Assembly (NCBI GenBank): GCA_964638635.1
Contig: CAZXAQ010000062.1
Span: 1-23,985 of the forward strand
Source: SZUA-430 sp964638635
GTDB lineage: Bacteria; Pseudomonadota; Alphaproteobacteria; Micropepsales; Micropepsaceae
Direction of reading: 5' to 3'
DNA length: 23,985 bases
Shown here: positions 20,638 to 23,985 of the stretch, piece by piece
How positions within the stretch are numbered: position 1 is the first letter of the stretch
Layout: each line of letters begins with the position of its first letter
Notes under the pieces: generated by a model
Database searches by the model: none
What the model was told of the DNA's origin: nothing
What the model saw: only the letters and a program-made list of their open reading frames with translations
Program-made: the position numbers and the translations under genes

Positions 20638-21681
20638 ATGCTTTCGCGTCTCGCACTTGTTCTGTTGTTCTTGACGGGCGTCGCGATCGCGCTCGCCTAC
20701 ACGACCGGCATCGGCTTTACCATCCCGCTCGAGAAAGCGGTGAAGGCCGACCTCGCCGCGACGTCATCCCCCGCTCTGATCAACAAGAAAATCCTCGACG
20801 CGCTCGAACGCGACGACATCGCCGACGCCGATCTCTACACCGAGATCGCGAAGTTCATGAACTACCGCCTGCCGCCAGAGACGCAGACGAAACTCGACGA
20901 AGCCCACACGCTCTCCGCCACCGTCGTGCGCAACACGTGGGAATTCGGCGAAGGCTTTGCGACCGGCGAGGGCGACACGAACGCAGGCATCGCAGGCGCC
21001 GTCTCGTCCGACCTCACCGTCGTCGGCGACGTGCGCGACATCGCGGCCGAAGGCGGCAAGATGATCGCGGGCGCGGAGTACAACGAGCTGGTCTTGGGGC
21101 TCTCCGTCGTCGGCCTCGGCGTCACCGCCGCCACGATCGCGACCGGCGGCGGCGGTGTCGTCGTCAAAGCCGGCGTCTCTCTCTTCAAAGCGGCAAAACG
21201 CACCGGCAAACTCACGAAAGAGTTCGCGGAAATGTTGACCCGGCTCACCGGCGATGCCGTCAACATGCCGCTCTTGCGCCAGACGCTGCGCTCGACCGAC
21301 TTGACCGACCTCGCCAAAACCCAGCGCGTCTTCTCCGACTACGGCCGCAACGTGCGCGCCGCAAAGCTGCTCCCCGTGCTGAGCCGCATGAGTGAAATCA
21401 ACAACGCCGTAGGCCCCGCCGAAACGATCCGCCTCCTCAAATACGTGAAGACGACGGAACATCTCGACGACGTCGGCGACATGACGAAACGCTTCGGCAT
21501 CCGCTCGCGCGGCATCATGGAGCTCACCGGCAAGACGGCGCTCCGCTCCTTCAAGACCGGCTTCAAGGTCATCGACTGGATGTGGGAGTCCCTTTGGGGC
21601 TTCCTCACCTGGATCGCAGGCCTCCTCGCCATGCTCGCCACCCGCGGCATGCGCATCTTCGGTCGCCGCGCGCGAGCGTGA
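20638..21681 (+). CDS. Membrane protein of unknown function with central hydrophobic hairpin
   Basis: A 347-residue protein that I do not recognise. It has an N-terminal hydrophobic helix (about 4-22, signal anchor or signal peptide), a soluble acidic region, a central glycine/valine-rich hydrophobic stretch (LVLGLSVVGLGVTAATIATGGGGVVVKAG, about 151-180), a long basic helical region (about 183-310), and a last hydrophobic segment (SLWGFLTWIAGLLAMLA, about 318-334) with a basic end. The block VGDVRDIAAEGGKMIAGAE plus hydrophobic hairpin plus VKAGVSLFKAAKRTGKL recalls membrane-inserting segments of large toxin-like proteins, but that is an impression only. GAGGG lies 4 nt before ATG 20638; an in-frame TTG at 20620 is less likely. 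Single gene, followed by a palindromic repeat. Confidence 0.75.
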   Translation: MLSRLALVLLFLTGVAIALAYTTGIGFTIPLEKAVKADLAATSSPALINKKILDALERDDIADADLYTEIAKFMNYRLPPETQTKLDEAHTLSATVVRNTWEFGEGFATGEGDTNAGIAGAVSSDLTVVGDVRDIAAEGGKMIAGAEYNELVLGLSVVGLGVTAATIATGGGGVVVKAGVSLFKAAKRTGKLTKEFAEMLTRLTGDAVNMPLLRQTLRSTDLTDLAKTQRVFSDYGRNVRAAKLLPVLSRMSEINNAVGPAETIRLLKYVKTTEHLDDVGDMTKRFGIRSRGIMELTGKTALRSFKTGFKVIDWMWESLWGFLTWIAGLLAMLATRGMRIFGRRARA

Positions 21682-21691
21682 ACCCTATATC

Positions 21692-21804
21692 GTCATGGCC
21701 GGGCTTGACCCAGCCACCCAGGGTCAACGCACAATCGGCTTCTCCGCTCTGCTCGACGATCCCTGGGTAGCCGGGTCGCGCTTCGCTTGCCCGGCCATGA
21801 CGAC
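21692..21804. repeat. GGCCGGG-type palindromic repeat, single copy
   Basis: ATCGTCATGGCCGGGCTTGA followed by CCCAGCCACCCAGGG at the left is mirrored by CCCTGGGTAGCCGGG and TGCCCGGCCATGACGA at the right, with about 40 nt between. This is the same outer-shell sequence as at 10091-10395 but without the octamer arms. The right arm carries a small insertion, CGCTTCGCT, that can itself fold. It begins 11 bp after the stop of the unknown membrane-protein gene and lies between convergent genes. Confidence 0.87.
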
Positions 21805-21848
21805 CCTATTCTTGCGGTCGGAACTTTCCGTCGTTGGCGCGGAACCAC

Positions 21849-21881
21849 AAAAGAAAAACCCCCGCCTTAGCGAGCGGGGGT
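21849..21881 (-). terminator. Intrinsic terminator of the beta-barrel gene
   Basis: On the minus strand CCCCCGC (21880-21874), an 8-nt loop, GCGGGGG (21865-21859), then TTTTTCTTTT. Confidence 0.93.
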
Positions 21882-21910
21882 GCAAGTTCTCACGCTTTCT
21901 AAGGCCGCTC

Positions 21911-22582
21911 TTACGGCGACCAGAAATGCCAGTTCAACCGCGCAGTCACGCTGTGCAGCTGAACGTCGACGTTGTTCCGGATGAGGGGCGGCGTGTGATC
22001 CTGATTGCCGAGGTCGATGTAGTTGTATTCGACGCCGAAGGAGACATCGTCGGAGATCATGTGTTCGATGCCACCGCCCGCGTGCCATCCACTATGCGTT
22101 TCGCTGGTCGAAAATGCACCGACGTTCACAGGAAGCGTGTCGGATTCCGTCGTCTCAATTTCGCCCGCCGCAAAACCGCCCTTGGCGTAGATCAGCGTAC
22201 GCCCGTTCCACAACCATCCGGCGCGGGCCGACGCGTTCGCAAGCCAGTTCGCTTCGACCGTGTAAACGTCGTCGGGAAACGGAAGCAGAGTTTGGTCGAG
22301 CTTTCCAAACGAACCGCCGAGTTCAAGACCGAAAAGCCAGCCCGAGAACGTGAAGTCGTAGCCAATCTGACCGCCCGCGATCACGCCTTCCACATCGGCC
22401 GAAGCCGTGCTTCCGATCGGCAATCCCCAGTAGAGCGTGGTGTTCGCCTCAGTGGTCGTATCGATATTGCCCCACGCGCCGCCGACGTGGCCGCCCACAT
22501 AGAGCCCGCCGAAATCCGCGCTCGCCGGCGCGGCCAAAGCGACCGCAGCAAATACAGAAACCAAGAGTGCATGCTTGGTCAT
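21911..22582 (-). CDS. Outer-membrane beta-barrel (porin-family) protein
   Basis: A 223-residue protein of the small eight-strand outer-membrane beta-barrel group (Omp25/RopB-like). The signal peptide is residues 1-22 (APASA-D), and the mature chain starts FGGLYVGGHVGGAWG, a typical first strand. Alternating strands follow (GGQIGYDFTFSGWLFGLELGG, ASARAGWLWNGRTLIYAKGG, VSFGVEYNYIDLG) and the chain ends RLNWHFWSP. The usual terminal Phe is followed by three extra residues, a little unusual for BamA-mediated assembly. ATG 22582 follows a GGGG at about 8 nt. The gene has its own intrinsic terminator. Function beyond envelope structure is not inferable. Confidence 0.9.
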   Translation of the reverse strand: MTKHALLVSVFAAVALAAPASADFGGLYVGGHVGGAWGNIDTTTEANTTLYWGLPIGSTASADVEGVIAGGQIGYDFTFSGWLFGLELGGSFGKLDQTLLPFPDDVYTVEANWLANASARAGWLWNGRTLIYAKGGFAAGEIETTESDTLPVNVGAFSTSETHSGWHAGGGIEHMISDDVSFGVEYNYIDLGNQDHTPPLIRNNVDVQLHSVTARLNWHFWSP

Positions 22583-22819
22583 GTGCTTACCCCACTATTT
22601 TTGTTATTCGCTTATCGACGCCGCCTTTAGGCTGTTCGTCGAATCGTGATGCCCTGACGCTAGGGGCCAAGACCCGGCGTCAACACCAAAGAGAGCGCGA
22701 ACAGCGGCCTACACCGCAACTTCTCGCTTGCGAAGCGGGTGATTCGCGCACAGGCAAGCGCCAAGCGCGCGAGTTTCACCTACCGAAACGGGCGGATTCT
22801 CAGGGGTTGAGAGCGGCTG

Positions 22820-23985
22820 CTAGTGCACCAATTCCACGGCGAGTGCGGTCGCTTCGCCGCCGCCGATGCAAAGCGAGGCCACGCCGCGCTTCAACCCGCG
22901 CCGCTCCAGCGCGTTGATCAGCGTCACCACAATACGCGCCCCCGACGCGCCGATCGGATGCCCAAGCGCGCACGCCCCGCCGTTCACGTTCACGACGTCA
23001 TGCGCCAGCGACAGATCGCGCAGCGCAATCATCGAGACAACCGCGAACGCCTCGTTGATCTCATAAAGATCGACGTCGCTCTTCTTCCAGCCGGCGCGAT
23101 CGAGCACCCACTCGATCGCCTTCACCGGCGCGGTCGTGAACCAGCGCGGCTCGGCGGCATTGCTGGCCTGCGCCACGATGCGCGCGATCGGCTTCAAGCC
23201 GCGCTTGCCGGCCACGTCGCCGCGCGCCAACACCAACGCCGCTGCACCGTCCGAAATCGACGACGAGTTCGCCGCCGTCACCGTGCCGTCCTTCGCGAAC
23301 GCGGGCTTCAGCGTCGGAATCTTTGCCGGATCCGCCTTGCGCGGCTGTTCGTCGACCGAAATGGCGACGTCGCCCGTCTTCCCGCGTACCGCGACCGCGA
23401 CGATTTCCTTCTCGAAGCTGCCGTCCTTCTGCGCCCGCTGCGCCCGCGCGAGTGACTCGATCGCATACGCGTCCTGCTCCGCGCGGGTGAATTGATAATG
23501 CCGCGCCGCATCTTCCGCATACGTGCCCATCAAGCGGCCTTCATATGCATCCTCGAGCCCATCGAGGAACATGTGATCCTTGATCTCGCCGTGGCCCAGC
23601 CGGAACCCGCCGCGCGCCTTCGGCAGCAGATAGGGCGCATTCGTCATCGACTCCATGCCGCCCGCGACGATCACGCCAGCACCGCCGTCGCGCAGTTGAT
23701 CGGCCGCCAGCATCAGCGCCTTCATCCCCGAACCGCAAACCTTGTTCACCGTCGTGCACGGCACCGTGTTCGGCAACCCGCCATGAATAGAAGCCTGACG
23801 CGCCGGCGCTTGGCCCACGCCGGCGGGCAACACACAGCCCATATAGGCCTCGTCAACCTCCTCGGCTTTCACGCCTGCGCGCGCGACCGCCGCGCGGATT
23901 GCGGCGGCACCAAGCTGCGGCCCGCTCAAACCCGAAAGCTCGCCCTGAAAGCCGCCCATCGGCGTGCGCGCCGCACCGGTGATGA
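22820..23985 (-). CDS. Thiolase / acetyl-CoA acetyltransferase (5'-truncated by window edge)
   Basis: The visible 387 codons carry nearly the whole thiolase. The nucleophilic Cys lies in NKVCGSGMKA; the second half has GGACALGHPIGASGAR with the catalytic His, and LCIGGGEATA with the second Cys; INEAFAV is also present. The frame continues past the Met at 23959 to the window end as ITGAARTP-MGG, the normal thiolase N-terminal strand, so only a few residues are missing and that Met is not the start. The enzyme makes or cleaves acetoacetyl-CoA or longer 3-ketoacyl-CoA in the cytoplasm; the degradative versus biosynthetic role is open. It ends 237 bp from the beta-barrel gene start; that gap shows no repeat or strong hairpin. 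Confidence 0.93.
   Translation of the reverse strand, partial: ITGAARTPMGGFQGELSGLSGPQLGAAAIRAAVARAGVKAEEVDEAYMGCVLPAGVGQAPARQASIHGGLPNTVPCTTVNKVCGSGMKALMLAADQLRDGGAGVIVAGGMESMTNAPYLLPKARGGFRLGHGEIKDHMFLDGLEDAYEGRLMGTYAEDAARHYQFTRAEQDAYAIESLARAQRAQKDGSFEKEIVAVAVRGKTGDVAISVDEQPRKADPAKIPTLKPAFAKDGTVTAANSSSISDGAAALVLARGDVAGKRGLKPIARIVAQASNAAEPRWFTTAPVKAIEWVLDRAGWKKSDVDLYEINEAFAVVSMIALRDLSLAHDVVNVNGGACALGHPIGASGARIVVTLINALERRGLKRGVASLCIGGGEATALAVELVH

Overview
The window is GC-rich bacterial chromosome and reads as an alphaproteobacterium. The support is strong GC bias at third codon positions, a PAS_5 protein, tandem PilZ domains, a CYP153-type cytochrome P450, a DUF4389 protein, and intergenic repeats of the GTCATGGCCGGG type. 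Genus cannot be set from sequence alone. There is no rRNA, tRNA, CRISPR array, transposase, integrase or phage gene. Both edges cut a gene: a phosphoesterase/phospholipase C-family protein on the left and a thiolase on the right.

Layout. Positions 1-4260 hold the phosphoesterase, a convergent cytosolic winged-helix/TPR regulator, a small dimeric alpha-beta-barrel protein and a secreted four-cysteine protein. Positions 4276-6224 hold an APH-fold kinase and a histidine phosphatase separated by a long palindromic repeat. Positions 6447-8658 hold a two-TM protein, a CYP153 P450 and a DUF4389 membrane protein. Positions 8743-11594 hold a rhomboid protease translationally coupled to a DsbA-like isomerase, then a nested palindrome, then an acyl-CoA dehydrogenase. 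Positions 11670-13087 hold a GYF_2 plus SinR/Cas2-like fusion divergent from an enoyl-CoA hydratase. Positions 13373-16883 hold a glycine-zipper surface protein, a double PilZ protein divergent from a GMC alcohol dehydrogenase, and a small secreted protein. Positions 16979-19034 hold a PAS_5 protein, a gamma-carbonic anhydrase and a coupled pair (unknown 105-aa protein plus SemiSWEET). Positions 19449-22582 hold an OmpA-family porin, an unknown membrane protein and a small outer-membrane beta-barrel. The thiolase ends the window.

Metabolic theme. CYP153 (terminal hydroxylation of alkanes or fatty acids), an AlkJ/choline-dehydrogenase-like GMC oxidoreductase, an acyl-CoA dehydrogenase, an enoyl-CoA hydratase with both catalytic glutamates, and a thiolase with a full catalytic set together cover much of a route from hydrocarbon or fatty chain to acetyl-CoA. 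They are scattered as single genes rather than an operon, so a joint role is inference.

The most unusual material is intergenic. Three copies of a long inverted repeat (about 5450-5650, 13093-13296, 18291-18457) have arms built from octamer periodicities (NCGCGAAG and NNACAATG). Each surrounds a core of about 65-68 nt that differs in sequence but in each copy can form two GC-rich hairpins. Paired differences between arms of different copies (CC/GG versus TT/AA in the middle octamer) keep the arms complementary. One copy fills nearly all of a divergent intergenic region and its arm appears to supply the Shine-Dalgarno of the next gene. A second repeat type (GTCATGGCCGGG...) forms an outer shell around related octamer arms at 10091-10395 and recurs alone at 21692-21804.
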